From Caulobacter sp. NIBR2454 (lineage in GTDB: Bacteria > Pseudomonadota > Alphaproteobacteria > Caulobacterales > Caulobacteraceae), in NCBI RefSeq assembly GCF_027474405.1, contig NZ_CP114871.1:310001-374000 (forward strand): a DNA stretch of 64,000 nt, in the 5' to 3' direction. A program made the position numbers and the translations under genes. The notes under the pieces were generated by a model, which saw only the letters and a list, made by a program, of their open reading frames with translations, did not search any database and was not told the origin of the DNA. Shown here one piece after another: positions 1 through 10,417 of this stretch (the stretch's first letter is position 1; every line of letters starts with the position of its first letter).

Positions 1-735
1 CTACCGCCGGGGACACCCGCATTCCTGCAGCAGCATGCCGCCGAAGACGTGATCTGGCAGGAGCTGGCCAAAGATTTCGCCTGTAACAAGATGTTCCGTC
101 GTGACCTCTATGCAAGGGGGGTCAACACGATGAGCGGGCCGGAGCAGGCGGCGATCCTCGGCGGATTCCGCTTCGTGCTGACAGTCCCGCGCGAGGCGGT
201 AAAGTTGACCTTCGCGGGACCCATGGGTGAGGCAAATGGGGCCCCGGCGGTCTACGAGCCTATCGTTGACCGTCTGATGCAAGGGCCGGCCACTCTGCCG
301 GAGCTGGTGGCTGCGTTACCGGACAAGAACGGGCCGAACGCGCTGCAGGCCATTACGATGCTGCTTCATTCACGTCAGGCGGTCATGTATGCGGCCAAGG
401 TCGATCCGAAGCCGGCAAGGGCGTTGAACAAAGTGATCGCCGAAAGCTATTTCCAGGGCTCGAACTACGGCATCATCCTTGCCCCTGCGGCCCGCCAGGC
501 GCTGCCTGCCAATGGCGCGGACCTGGGCCTTCTCGCCGCCGCTCTAGAGGGAAAAGCACGAAGCGTTGCTGAAGCGGCGGCGCATGTGAGCGATCGTCTA
601 CGCATCGCTGGCCGAGCGCCGCAGGTTGATGGACAGGCATTGCAGGGGGCGGCGGCGGTCGAACATCTTGCGGCGCAATACGCCGAAGGCTTCGATGGGA
701 AGATGACAATTTGGAAAGCGTTGGGGATTCTATAG
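1..735 (+). CDS. C-terminal part of a methyltransferase-regulatory-domain protein (cut at window start)
   Basis: The frame is open from base 1 to the TAG at 733-735, so 244 residues of a longer protein are present and its start lies outside the window. The segment with RRDLYARG followed by a small alpha-helical region resembles the regulatory domain that follows class I SAM methyltransferases (MethyTransf_Reg). The catalytic half would lie upstream and cannot be seen. A GTG at 49 could be misread as a start, but the reading frame continues before it. The substrate is unknown. The family assignment is from pattern recognition only. Confidence 0.6.
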   Translation, partial: LPPGTPAFLQQHAAEDVIWQELAKDFACNKMFRRDLYARGVNTMSGPEQAAILGGFRFVLTVPREAVKLTFAGPMGEANGAPAVYEPIVDRLMQGPATLPELVAALPDKNGPNALQAITMLLHSRQAVMYAAKVDPKPARALNKVIAESYFQGSNYGIILAPAARQALPANGADLGLLAAALEGKARSVAEAAAHVSDRLRIAGRAPQVDGQALQGAAAVEHLAAQYAEGFDGKMTIWKALGIL

Positions 736-789
736 CCATCGCCGCCCTATCGCTAATGCTTCCCAGGGGGTGTACAGCAAACTCATATT

Positions 790-814
790 AAGCGGCGCTT
801 GTACCATGCCGCTT
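790..814. repeat. Inverted repeat, AAGCGGC arms
   Basis: AAGCGGC (790-796) and GCCGCTT (808-814) can form a 7-bp stem with an 11-base loop in the gap after the first gene. There is no following T-run, so a terminator or operator role is only possible, not shown. The rest of 736-887 holds nothing I recognise. Confidence 0.3.
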
Positions 815-887
815 TATGCGTTAAGAAACGGAACAATTCAGCAATCTGTCTGTCGGCCTTGGCCGGCATGGGGGCGAGGTTCCGGCC

Positions 888-1196
888 ATGTACGGCAATC
901 CGCAGCGTTTAAATACCAGCGACGTCCAGGATCTCCGCAAGGAGGGCGGGCGTTGGCTCAAGGCTCAGCGCGAGGCCGCCGGCCTGTCGCAGCGCCAGTT
1001 GGCTGCCCTGGTGGGCGCCGACTATTACACCTTCATCTCGCAGCTGGAGACCGGCCGCGGCCGCATCCCGCCGGATCGCTATCGCGATTGGGCCGTTGCC
1101 CTGAACGTGGACTCGCGCGATTTCGTGCAAGAGTTGCTTCGCTTTTACGATCCCATAACCTATGGGATCCTTTTTGAAGCCGAGCAGTCCGCTTAA
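888..1196 (+). CDS. XRE-family helix-turn-helix regulator
   Basis: This 102-residue protein is a compact DNA-binding regulator. Residues about 20-75 form an XRE/Cro-type HTH: LKAQREAAGLSQRQLAALVG is a helix followed by the turn and recognition helix, and FISQLETGRGRIP is the characteristic end of the fold. No ligand domain is attached. The ATG at 888 follows GGTTCCGGCC, without a strong ribosome site. It is followed 21 bases later by the membrane protein gene at 1218, and the pair is probably co-transcribed. Its target is unknown; the imperfect palindrome at 2703-2718 is one candidate. Confidence 0.85.
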   Translation: MYGNPQRLNTSDVQDLRKEGGRWLKAQREAAGLSQRQLAALVGADYYTFISQLETGRGRIPPDRYRDWAVALNVDSRDFVQELLRFYDPITYGILFEAEQSA

Positions 1197-1217
1197 GGAC
1201 AAGGATCGTCGCCGCAC

Positions 1218-2645
1218 ATGGTCGCTCAGGTCATCAATCTGTTCCGTCGACCTGCGGCCCTGCCGGAGGACTGGTCTCAGGCTGAGATCGCCGAGTTCTA
1301 TCGGGTCGAGAGCGCCCTGATCCAGGCCGGCCTGCGGATTGAAACCGACCGCGGCATTTCCGACGAAGGCGAACCCTGGTTCGTGTTCTGTCGCGCCGAC
1401 GACGGCGAGGTGGTCATCCACTTCGCTCGTATCGACGGCCACTACATCGTCTCCTCGCCCGCCTATGACGGTGTCGCGGAGGGCCTGAACTTCCAGGCTC
1501 TGGTGCGCAATCTCCTGGACCGCCACCCGCTGGTCCAGACCCGCAAGGCGGCCAACAACAACGTCTTCCTGCACCCGGCGGCTCTGCTGATCGCCATTGT
1601 CGGCACCGCCTTCTTCAAGACGGGCGAGGCCAAGGCCGACGACGGCTCGCAAAAGACCGACGCCCGCCGCGCCCTGCTGACCTCGACCTCACAGCCGACT
1701 CAGGTGGTGCTGTCTCCGGGCGAAGGCACCATCAAGATCGACGGCGCCCAGGCTATGGCGATCCTGACCAGCGCCATGCTGATCCTGCAACGCGATGGCG
1801 CTCTGGCCGCGACTGGGCAAACGCGCGCCGCGCTGGCGAGCTTTGCTCCGGCCCTGGAGCGCGAGGCCGCGCCCGCCGCGCCGCTGACCGGCCTGGCGCC
1901 CGAGGCGTCCAGGCTGGACCTGAACTTCAATCCGGCTGACCCGACCCTCAAGAGCCTGCTGGCCCTGACGGCCGTGCTCAGCGATCTGCCCGCTGCGACT
2001 GGTCCGGCCGCTGCGTCTGCCTCGCTCCTGCAGAGCGGTGCGGCCTTCGCGTCCACGCCCGCCGGCGTTCAGGGCGCGACGCCCAACGCCTCCGTCCACG
2101 CGCCGGTGATCGAGCGCTGGCAGCTGGAGATCGATCTGCGCGCCGCCGACGTGCCGGAAGTTTCGGCCATCCGTGTGGTGCAGAACTTGGCGCAGGGCGA
2201 ACTGGCCGGCGTCACGGTGCATGAGGGCCGCCTGCCCGACATCCTGGCCAAAATCATCGCCCAGGGCGACGTTGTGAACGGCGCGATCACGATCCAGCCG
2301 CAAGCGCCGAGCCAGGGCGATGCGCCCCCGCCATCGACGGAGGCGCCGGTCGCCCCCGAGAGCCCTGTGGCGGAAACTCCGTCCCCGCCCACGCCGACCG
2401 CGCCGACTCCTGCGATCGACCAGCAGGCGGTGGCCAAGCAGATTTTCGACTTCTTCGTCGCCCACACCTCGAAGGTCGAGATCGTGGTCACCGGCAACGC
2501 CGTCGTGCTCTACGACGCCTCGCTGATGCGCACGTCGGCCGACTGGTCGGACGTCACCAGCCTGACCTTCAATTTCGACGACGGCAGCTCTATTAGCGTC
2601 GTCGGCCATGCGCACGCGGTCTACGACTACCACCACGGCGGGTAA
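1218..2645 (+). CDS. Unrecognised single-span membrane protein with proline-rich linker
   Basis: I do not recognise a named family for this 475-residue protein. Residues 1-110 form a compact folded segment with ALIQAGLRIETDRGISDEGE and DGHYIVSSPAYDG. A single hydrophobic stretch (HPAALLIAIVGTAFF, about residues 117-131) looks like one membrane span. Alanine-rich sequence follows, then a proline/threonine-rich linker near 365-400, and a terminal domain ending in histidines (VYDYHHGG). It follows the XRE gene closely, suggesting a membrane protein whose expression or signal is coupled to that regulator. A sensor role is inference only. Confidence 0.75.
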   Translation: MVAQVINLFRRPAALPEDWSQAEIAEFYRVESALIQAGLRIETDRGISDEGEPWFVFCRADDGEVVIHFARIDGHYIVSSPAYDGVAEGLNFQALVRNLLDRHPLVQTRKAANNNVFLHPAALLIAIVGTAFFKTGEAKADDGSQKTDARRALLTSTSQPTQVVLSPGEGTIKIDGAQAMAILTSAMLILQRDGALAATGQTRAALASFAPALEREAAPAAPLTGLAPEASRLDLNFNPADPTLKSLLALTAVLSDLPAATGPAAASASLLQSGAAFASTPAGVQGATPNASVHAPVIERWQLEIDLRAADVPEVSAIRVVQNLAQGELAGVTVHEGRLPDILAKIIAQGDVVNGAITIQPQAPSQGDAPPPSTEAPVAPESPVAETPSPPTPTAPTPAIDQQAVAKQIFDFFVAHTSKVEIVVTGNAVVLYDASLMRTSADWSDVTSLTFNFDDGSSISVVGHAHAVYDYHHGG

Positions 2646-2702
2646 GTTTGCGATCGTGGGGCTTGGACGTTCGCGCGGCGCCCTTTAAGACGACCGGCTA
2701 AA

Positions 2703-2718
2703 TGTCGCAGATGTGACA
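2703..2718. promoter_or_regulatory. Imperfect palindrome upstream of wzm (possible operator)
   Basis: TGTCGCAGATGTGACA has symmetric TGTC/GACA ends and CA/TG inner steps. It lies in the 167-base gap before the ABC exporter genes, about 95 bases from the wzm start. The binding protein is unknown. Confidence 0.3.
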
Positions 2719-2812
2719 AACCCAGCCTTCGAGCCTTGGCGAAGTTGCGTAACTACTATACTGACACTCGCCAGACGCGCTCGGCCGCGCCGACCGGACA
2801 CCGCCTGACTCC

Positions 2813-3595
2813 ATGAATAACCTTAAGGAGCTGTACCGCGCCCTTGGCGCCTGGGACGTGTGGTGGGCGATCGCGCTGGACGACGTTCTGTCGCGCTATC
2901 GGCGCACAGCGCTGGGGCCGCTTTGGGTCGTGCTGGCGCAGGCGGCCTTTGTAGCCGGTCTCTACCTGCTGCATCGAAGCCTTTTCGCGGGGGGCGGCGA
3001 TCAGTGGCGCTACCTGCTCTATCTTTCCGCCAGCATGCCGGTCTGGAGCCTGCTGTCATCGCTGATGCTCGATGGGTCCACCGCCTTGCTGCGGGCGAAG
3101 GGCTTCATCGAGAGCTATCCGCTGCCGATGCCGATCTACATCGTGCGCTCGATCGTCGCCTCCTTCGTGTTATTCCTGCACATGCTGCTGGTCTACGTGG
3201 TGGTGTTTTTGATCGTTCGCCCAGCGCTCGAGCCAACCATGTTGCTGGCGATTCCGGGCCTGTTGATCGTCATGCTGTTCGGTCTGGGGATCACCCTCTT
3301 GCTGGCCCCGTTGAGCGCGCGCTATCGCGACCTGTCGCCAGCGCTCACGGCCGGCATGAACCTGATGTTCGTGCTCTCGCCGGTGTTCTGGACACCGACG
3401 CCCGAGCAGAAGGCCCAGTGGCTGCTGCAGATCAACCCGTTCTACCACCTGCTCGAGGTGGTGCGCACGCCGCTGGCCGGTGGAACGATCGAGCCGCACA
3501 ACTGGATCGCCGCTGTCGCCATCGCCGTGGTCAGCCTGATCGCGGGCGTGATGGTCTTCGGCCGCACCCGTTCGACCATCAGCTACTGGATCTGA
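2813..3595 (+). CDS. wzm: O-antigen/polysaccharide ABC exporter, membrane subunit (Wzm-like)
   Basis: This 260-residue ABC-2 type permease has about six hydrophobic spans. The N-terminal region RYRRTALGPLWVVLAQA is typical of polysaccharide and polyol-phosphate exporters, and the FWTPTPEQKAQWLLQINPFYHLLEVVR stretch near the end matches the family in two conserved pieces (FWTP and NPFYHLLEVVR). It would form the inner-membrane channel that moves lipid-linked glycan to the periplasm. The ATPase gene starts 3 bases after its stop. The location next to the perosamine cluster supports O-antigen export. The ATG at 2813 has no strong ribosome site. Confidence 0.88.
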   Translation: MNNLKELYRALGAWDVWWAIALDDVLSRYRRTALGPLWVVLAQAAFVAGLYLLHRSLFAGGGDQWRYLLYLSASMPVWSLLSSLMLDGSTALLRAKGFIESYPLPMPIYIVRSIVASFVLFLHMLLVYVVVFLIVRPALEPTMLLAIPGLLIVMLFGLGITLLLAPLSARYRDLSPALTAGMNLMFVLSPVFWTPTPEQKAQWLLQINPFYHLLEVVRTPLAGGTIEPHNWIAAVAIAVVSLIAGVMVFGRTRSTISYWI

Positions 3596-3598
3596 CCC

Positions 3599-4348
3599 AT
3601 GGCCAGCATCAGCCTTGAGGGCGTAACAGTCGCCTATCCGGTCGTCGTCTCGAACCGCCAGCAGTCTGCATTCGCCAACGCCGCTCATGCCTTGAGCTTC
3701 GGCCGCTATGGCCGGGGAGTCGGCGTCGATCACGTCGTGGCCATCGACGATCTGACCCTGGACCTCCCGCGCGGGTCGCGCATCGGCCTCATCGGCCGCA
3801 ATGGGTCGGGCAAGAGCACCCTACTCAAGACCTGTGCGGGGATCATCACCCCCGCCAAAGGCAAGTTGGACATCACCGGCACGGTCGGTTGCGTGCTCAA
3901 CCTGGGCGCGGGGCTGGAGCCGGACAAGTCGGGCCTGGACAACATGCAGCTGATCGGGCGCTTCCATGGCCTGCGCGGGTCTGACCTCAAGGACGCCGTG
4001 GCCGAGGCCGCCGAGTTCACCGAGCTTGGTCCGTTCCTGCACATGCCGGTGCGCACTTATTCCACGGGCATGATGGCCCGTCTGGCTTTCGCCATCGCTA
4101 CGGCCCAGCACAGCGACATCATGCTGATCGACGAGGTCATCGCCACGGGCGACGCGCACTTCATCAACAAGGCCGTGGATCGCGTGCGCACGGTTTGCGC
4201 CAATTCCGGGGTCACTCTGGTCGCCAGTCACATGCCGAACCTGCTGGCCGATTTCTGTGACGAGGCCATCTGGATGCATGCCGGCAAGGTGCGCGCCCGG
4301 GGGCCGGTTCTGGAGGTCTGGGATCAATATGCCGCCAGCGTCAACTAG
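3599..4348 (+). CDS. wzt: O-antigen/polysaccharide ABC exporter, ATPase subunit (Wzt-like)
   Basis: This 249-residue nucleotide-binding subunit partners the preceding permease. Walker A is GRNGSGKST, the signature is YSTGMMARLAFAIA and Walker B is IMLIDEV. The N-terminal stretch before Walker A (about 70 residues) is typical of Wzt/TagH-type ATPases. The protein ends soon after the ATPase fold, so it lacks the C-terminal carbohydrate-binding domain of Wzt proteins that recognise a terminal O-antigen cap. Transport is therefore probably not cap-gated by this subunit. The genes are spaced by only 3 bases. Confidence 0.9.
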   Translation: MASISLEGVTVAYPVVVSNRQQSAFANAAHALSFGRYGRGVGVDHVVAIDDLTLDLPRGSRIGLIGRNGSGKSTLLKTCAGIITPAKGKLDITGTVGCVLNLGAGLEPDKSGLDNMQLIGRFHGLRGSDLKDAVAEAAEFTELGPFLHMPVRTYSTGMMARLAFAIATAQHSDIMLIDEVIATGDAHFINKAVDRVRTVCANSGVTLVASHMPNLLADFCDEAIWMHAGKVRARGPVLEVWDQYAASVN

Positions 4349-4505
4349 CGCATCGCCGCGCCCGCTCTTGCGAACGACGTCCGGGCGTGGTCTAGCCCGC
4401 GCGCGGCGCCTTGCTTACATTTCGCCGCTATTTCCTGGTCAAGGCCGCGCCTTGATCGAAACGATCCAGAAGCGCGCCTCCGCGCCGCTCCTTTAGGGCC
4501 CTTGA
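4349..4505. other. Gap between wzt and rsaD with a small hairpin
   Basis: This 157-base gap separates the glycan exporter from the protein exporter. CAAGGC (4440-4445) and GCCTTG (4449-4454) form a 6-bp stem with a 3-base loop, without a T-run. No S-layer gene or fragment of one is visible in this position. Confidence 0.4.
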
Positions 4506-6227
4506 ATGGCTGCTCCCAAAACCATCGAAAAGCCAACCGCTCTCAACCGCGCCGTGGACGCCGCCAAGCCGGCGATCGTCACCGCCGTGGTGTTCAGCTT
4601 CTTCATCAACGTGCTGGCCCTGGTCAGCCCGCTTTACATGCTGCAGGTCTATGACCGGGTCCTGACCAGCCGCAACGAGATGACGTTGCTGGTCCTGACG
4701 CTGATCGTCGTCTTCCTGTTCGTGATCTACGGGCTGCTTGAGGCGCTGCGCACCCAAGTGTTGGTTCGCGGCGGGCTGAAGTTCGACAGCACAGTGCGGG
4801 ACCCGGTTTTCGGCGCGGTCCTTAACTCGACGCTGAAGCGTAAGGGCATGGGTCCCCAGTCGTTCCGCGACATGGATCAGGTGCGTGACTTCCTGACCGG
4901 CGCTGGTCTTATCGCCTTCTGCGATGCCCCCTGGATTCCCGTATTCATTATCGTCGCGTTCGTATTGCACCCCTTCTTCGGCGTGCTTGCGATCATCTCT
5001 GGCCTGATCATCTTTGGTCTCGCCATCGCCAACGACCGGGTCACCAACGACCCCATCAAGAAGGCCAACCAGGCCGCGATCTCCGCCCAGAACGACGTGG
5101 GCGCCACCCTGCGCAACTCCGAGGTCATGAAGGCCATGGGGATGTGGGGCGGTCTGCAGGCGCGTTGGAAGCTCAAGCGCGACGAGCAGGTCACATGGCA
5201 GGCCTCGGCCAGCGACCGCGGCGGCGCCCTGATGTCGGGCATCAAGTTCTTCCGTCAGGTCGTCCAGACGCTGATCCTGGGCGGGGGCGCCTATCTGGCT
5301 ATTCGAGGCACGATCTCCCCCGGTTCGATGATCGCCGCCTCGATCATCGTCGGCCGAGCCCTGGCCCCCATCGAGCAGGCCGTCGGCCAGTGGAAGACTT
5401 TTGTCGGGGCCCGGGGCAGCTGGGATCGATTGCAGGTAACCTTGCGCGACAATCCCGAGGATGAGGAGCGCATGCCGCTTCCAGCTCCGGTTGGGCGGCT
5501 TTCTCTGGAAAACGCCTCCATTATGCCGCCTGGCGGCTCGACTCCCACTCTGCGGGGCGCCAGCTTCATCTTGGAGCCCGGTACGGTTCTGGGCGTCGTG
5601 GGGCCAAGCGCCGCTGGCAAGTCGACCTTGATGCGCGGTCTTGTCGGCGTGTGGCCGACCGTGGCCGGGGCCATCCGTCTGGACGGCTTTGACCTCAAGC
5701 AATGGGATCCGCAGCAGCTGGGCCGCTATGTCGGCTACCTTCCCCAGGACATCGAGCTGTTCAGCGGCACGGTGGCGGAGAACATCGCCCGTTTCGCCGA
5801 ATATGACGCCAATGACGTGATCGAGGCGGCCAGCCTGGCCGGCGTCCACGAGATGGTTCAGACCCTGCCCAATGGCTATGACACGCCTATCGGCGAGGTC
5901 GGCGCGACACTCTCTGGCGGCCAACGCCAGCGCATCGCCCTGGCGCGTGCCGTCTACCGCCTGCCATCCCTGGTCGTGCTCGATGAGCCGAACGCCAGCC
6001 TGGACGCCGCGGGCGAGCAAGCCCTCATCGTGGCCATCACCAAGCTCAAGCAGGCGGGCAAGACTGTTGTCTTCGCCACCCATAAGCCCAACCTCCTTGC
6101 CGTCGCTGACGCCATCATGGTGGTCAATGGCGGCGTGATCGCGGATCACGGCGCTCGCGACGCGATGCTCGGCAAGCTCCTTGGGCAGCCGACGCCGCCC
6201 CCTCCGCCTGCCGGTGCTAAGGCGTGA
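4506..6227 (+). CDS. rsaD: Type I secretion ABC transporter (RsaD-like)
   Basis: This 573-residue fused permease-ATPase belongs to the PrtD/HlyB group that drives RTX protein export. Hydrophobic segments fill residues about 20-170 and 255-285. The ATPase domain has Walker A GPSAAGKSTL, Walker B LVVLDEPNASLD and signature LSGGQRQRIALARAV. There is no N-terminal peptidase domain, as expected for substrates with a C-terminal signal. The adaptor gene follows after 23 bases. By synteny with Caulobacter it should pair with the adaptor at 6251 and the outer membrane protein at 12565. In C. crescentus rsaA lies directly upstream; here it does not. Confidence 0.92.
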   Translation: MAAPKTIEKPTALNRAVDAAKPAIVTAVVFSFFINVLALVSPLYMLQVYDRVLTSRNEMTLLVLTLIVVFLFVIYGLLEALRTQVLVRGGLKFDSTVRDPVFGAVLNSTLKRKGMGPQSFRDMDQVRDFLTGAGLIAFCDAPWIPVFIIVAFVLHPFFGVLAIISGLIIFGLAIANDRVTNDPIKKANQAAISAQNDVGATLRNSEVMKAMGMWGGLQARWKLKRDEQVTWQASASDRGGALMSGIKFFRQVVQTLILGGGAYLAIRGTISPGSMIAASIIVGRALAPIEQAVGQWKTFVGARGSWDRLQVTLRDNPEDEERMPLPAPVGRLSLENASIMPPGGSTPTLRGASFILEPGTVLGVVGPSAAGKSTLMRGLVGVWPTVAGAIRLDGFDLKQWDPQQLGRYVGYLPQDIELFSGTVAENIARFAEYDANDVIEAASLAGVHEMVQTLPNGYDTPIGEVGATLSGGQRQRIALARAVYRLPSLVVLDEPNASLDAAGEQALIVAITKLKQAGKTVVFATHKPNLLAVADAIMVVNGGVIADHGARDAMLGKLLGQPTPPPPPAGAKA

Positions 6228-6250
6228 TCCAGACAATTGGCGACTGACAC

Positions 6251-8651
<2,401 letters not shown>

Positions 8652-8653
8652 CC

Positions 8654-9286
8654 ATGTCCGCCGGGCCGGTGATCGTGCTGGGTGCGGGAGGTCACGCCAA
8701 GGTCGTGATCGAACTCCTGCGCGCCAGCGGTCATGAGGTCTTCGGCGTTCTGGACGCCGACCCTGCGCCGCGGGCTGTCGTGGGCGCGCAGGTTATCGGC
8801 GACGATTCCATGCTGGAAAGCTTGAAGGCCCAAGGCGTGACCTGCGCCTTCATCGCCATCGGCGACAATGGCCTTCGTCTGCGCTTGGGCCGAAAGGCGC
8901 AGAAGGCTGGCTTCACCTTGGTCAACGCCATCAGCCCCGCCGCCACGGTCTCGTCCTCGGCTCGGCTCGGCGTAGGGATCGCGATCATGGCCGGGGCGGT
9001 GATCAACGCCGAGACCGACGTTCATGACCTCGCGATCATCAACAGCGGCGCCGTGGTCGATCACGACGGGCTGATCTGCGAGGCGGCTCATGTGGCTCCC
9101 GGCTGCGCCCTTGCCGGCGACGTAACCGTTGGCCAGCGCGCCTTTCTGGGCGCCGGCTGCAGCGTGATCCCGGGCATGAAGATCGGCGACGACGCGGTCA
9201 TCGGCGCCGGCGCCTGTGTGATCAGGGAAATTCCGGCGGGCGCGCTCGCCATGGGCGTTCCGGCCCGCGTCACCGGCCGGGTGTGA
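8654..9286 (+). CDS. perB: GDP-perosamine N-acetyltransferase (PerB-like, left-handed beta-helix)
   Basis: This 210-residue protein has the NeuD/PglD architecture: an N-terminal Rossmann-like sugar-nucleotide domain (VLGAGGHAKVVIELL) and a C-terminal hexapeptide-repeat helix (ARLGVGIAIMAGAVI, CALAGDVTVGQRAFLGAG). The likely catalytic histidine is in VVDHDG. It would acetylate the 4-amino group of GDP-perosamine with acetyl-CoA. Placement between gmd and the perosamine synthase supports this specific role over other NeuD functions. The stop overlaps the region just before the next gene. Confidence 0.88.
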   Translation: MSAGPVIVLGAGGHAKVVIELLRASGHEVFGVLDADPAPRAVVGAQVIGDDSMLESLKAQGVTCAFIAIGDNGLRLRLGRKAQKAGFTLVNAISPAATVSSSARLGVGIAIMAGAVINAETDVHDLAIINSGAVVDHDGLICEAAHVAPGCALAGDVTVGQRAFLGAGCSVIPGMKIGDDAVIGAGACVIREIPAGALAMGVPARVTGRV

Positions 9287-9294
9287 GAAGAAGA

Positions 9295-10413
9295 ATGGCT
9301 GAAACCCTTCCCCGCATTTCCGTCGCCGCCCCCGTCCTGGACGGTCGCGAGCGCGAGTATGTCAACGAGTGCCTGGACACGACGTGGATCTCGTCCGGCG
9401 GCCGGTTCATCACCGAGTTCGAAAAGAGCTTCGCCGATTACTGCGGCGTCAAGCACGCCATCGCCTGCAACAATGGCACCACCGCCCTCCATCTGGCTCT
9501 GGTGGCCCTGAACCTGAAGCCGGGGGACGAGGTGATCGTCCCCAGCCTGACCTACATCGCCTCGGCCAATGCGGTCAGCTATTGCGGGGCGACGCCGGTC
9601 CTGGCCGAGAACGAGACCCGCGCCTTCAACATCGAGCCCTCGGACATCGAGGCGCTGATCACCCCCAATACGCGTGGGATCATGCCGGTCCATCTGTATG
9701 GCCACCCGGCCGACATGGACCCGATCAACGCCATCGCAAAAAAACACGGCCTGTTCGTCATCGAGGACGCCGCCGAGGCCGTGGGCGCCAAGTACAAGGG
9801 CCGCATGACCGGCGGCCTGGGCGACGTCGGCGTGTTCAGCTTCTTCGGCAACAAGATCATCACCACGGGCGAAGGGGGGATGGTCACGACCAATGACGAC
9901 ACCCTGGCCGAGACCATGCGCCTGTATCGTTCGCAGGGCATGGATCCCAAGCGTCGCTACTGGTTCCCGGTGATCGGCTTCAACTATCGGATGACCAACA
10001 TCCAGGCCGCGATCGGCCTGGCGCAGCTGGAGCGCGTGGAGCATCACCTGGAGGGTCGCCGCCGGGTAGCCGCCCTCTACGACAAGGCGCTCGAGCGCTT
10101 GGGAAATCGGGTGATCCTGCCGGTCGTCGAGGACTACGCCGAGCACGTCTACTGGATGTACACGATCCAGTTGGGCGAGGGCGTCTCCAAGTCTCGTGAT
10201 CAGGTGATGCTGGATATGGACGCCCTGGGCATCGAGACGCGTCCCGTCTTCCACCCCATGCACGTCCTGCCGCCGTATGAGCATCTGAAGACGCGCGAGC
10301 TGCCTAACGCGGATTTGTGCGCAGGGCGGGGGATCAACCTGCCCACGCACGGCCTGCTGACCGAGGCCGACATCGATCGCATCGCCGCCGCCCTCGATCA
10401 GGTCCTGGCCTGA
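9295..10413 (+). CDS. per: GDP-perosamine synthase (PLP aminotransferase, DegT/DnrJ/EryC1/StrS family)
   Basis: This 372-residue aminotransferase installs the 4-amino group on GDP-4-keto-6-deoxymannose. Visible features are the cofactor region NNGTTALHLAL, the VIEDAAEAVGAKYKGR aspartate segment and the Schiff-base lysine in FSFFGNKIITTGEGG. ATG 9295 is preferred because GAGAAGAAG directly precedes it; a GTG at 9283 overlaps the previous stop but adds only MRRR. Together with gmd and perB it completes GDP-N-acetylperosamine synthesis from GDP-mannose. Confidence 0.93.
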   Translation: MAETLPRISVAAPVLDGREREYVNECLDTTWISSGGRFITEFEKSFADYCGVKHAIACNNGTTALHLALVALNLKPGDEVIVPSLTYIASANAVSYCGATPVLAENETRAFNIEPSDIEALITPNTRGIMPVHLYGHPADMDPINAIAKKHGLFVIEDAAEAVGAKYKGRMTGGLGDVGVFSFFGNKIITTGEGGMVTTNDDTLAETMRLYRSQGMDPKRRYWFPVIGFNYRMTNIQAAIGLAQLERVEHHLEGRRRVAALYDKALERLGNRVILPVVEDYAEHVYWMYTIQLGEGVSKSRDQVMLDMDALGIETRPVFHPMHVLPPYEHLKTRELPNADLCAGRGINLPTHGLLTEADIDRIAAALDQVLA

Positions 10414-10417
10414 CGCC

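Noticed and set aside
770..1177. 135-codon plus-strand frame overlapping the XRE gene
   Set aside because: Overlaps the HTH gene in another frame and has Arg/Gly/His-rich shadow composition.
4428..6236. 602-codon open frame antisense to rsaD
   Set aside because: High-GC shadow of a strong coding frame; the translation is rich in Arg, Gly, His and Asp and has no recognised domain.
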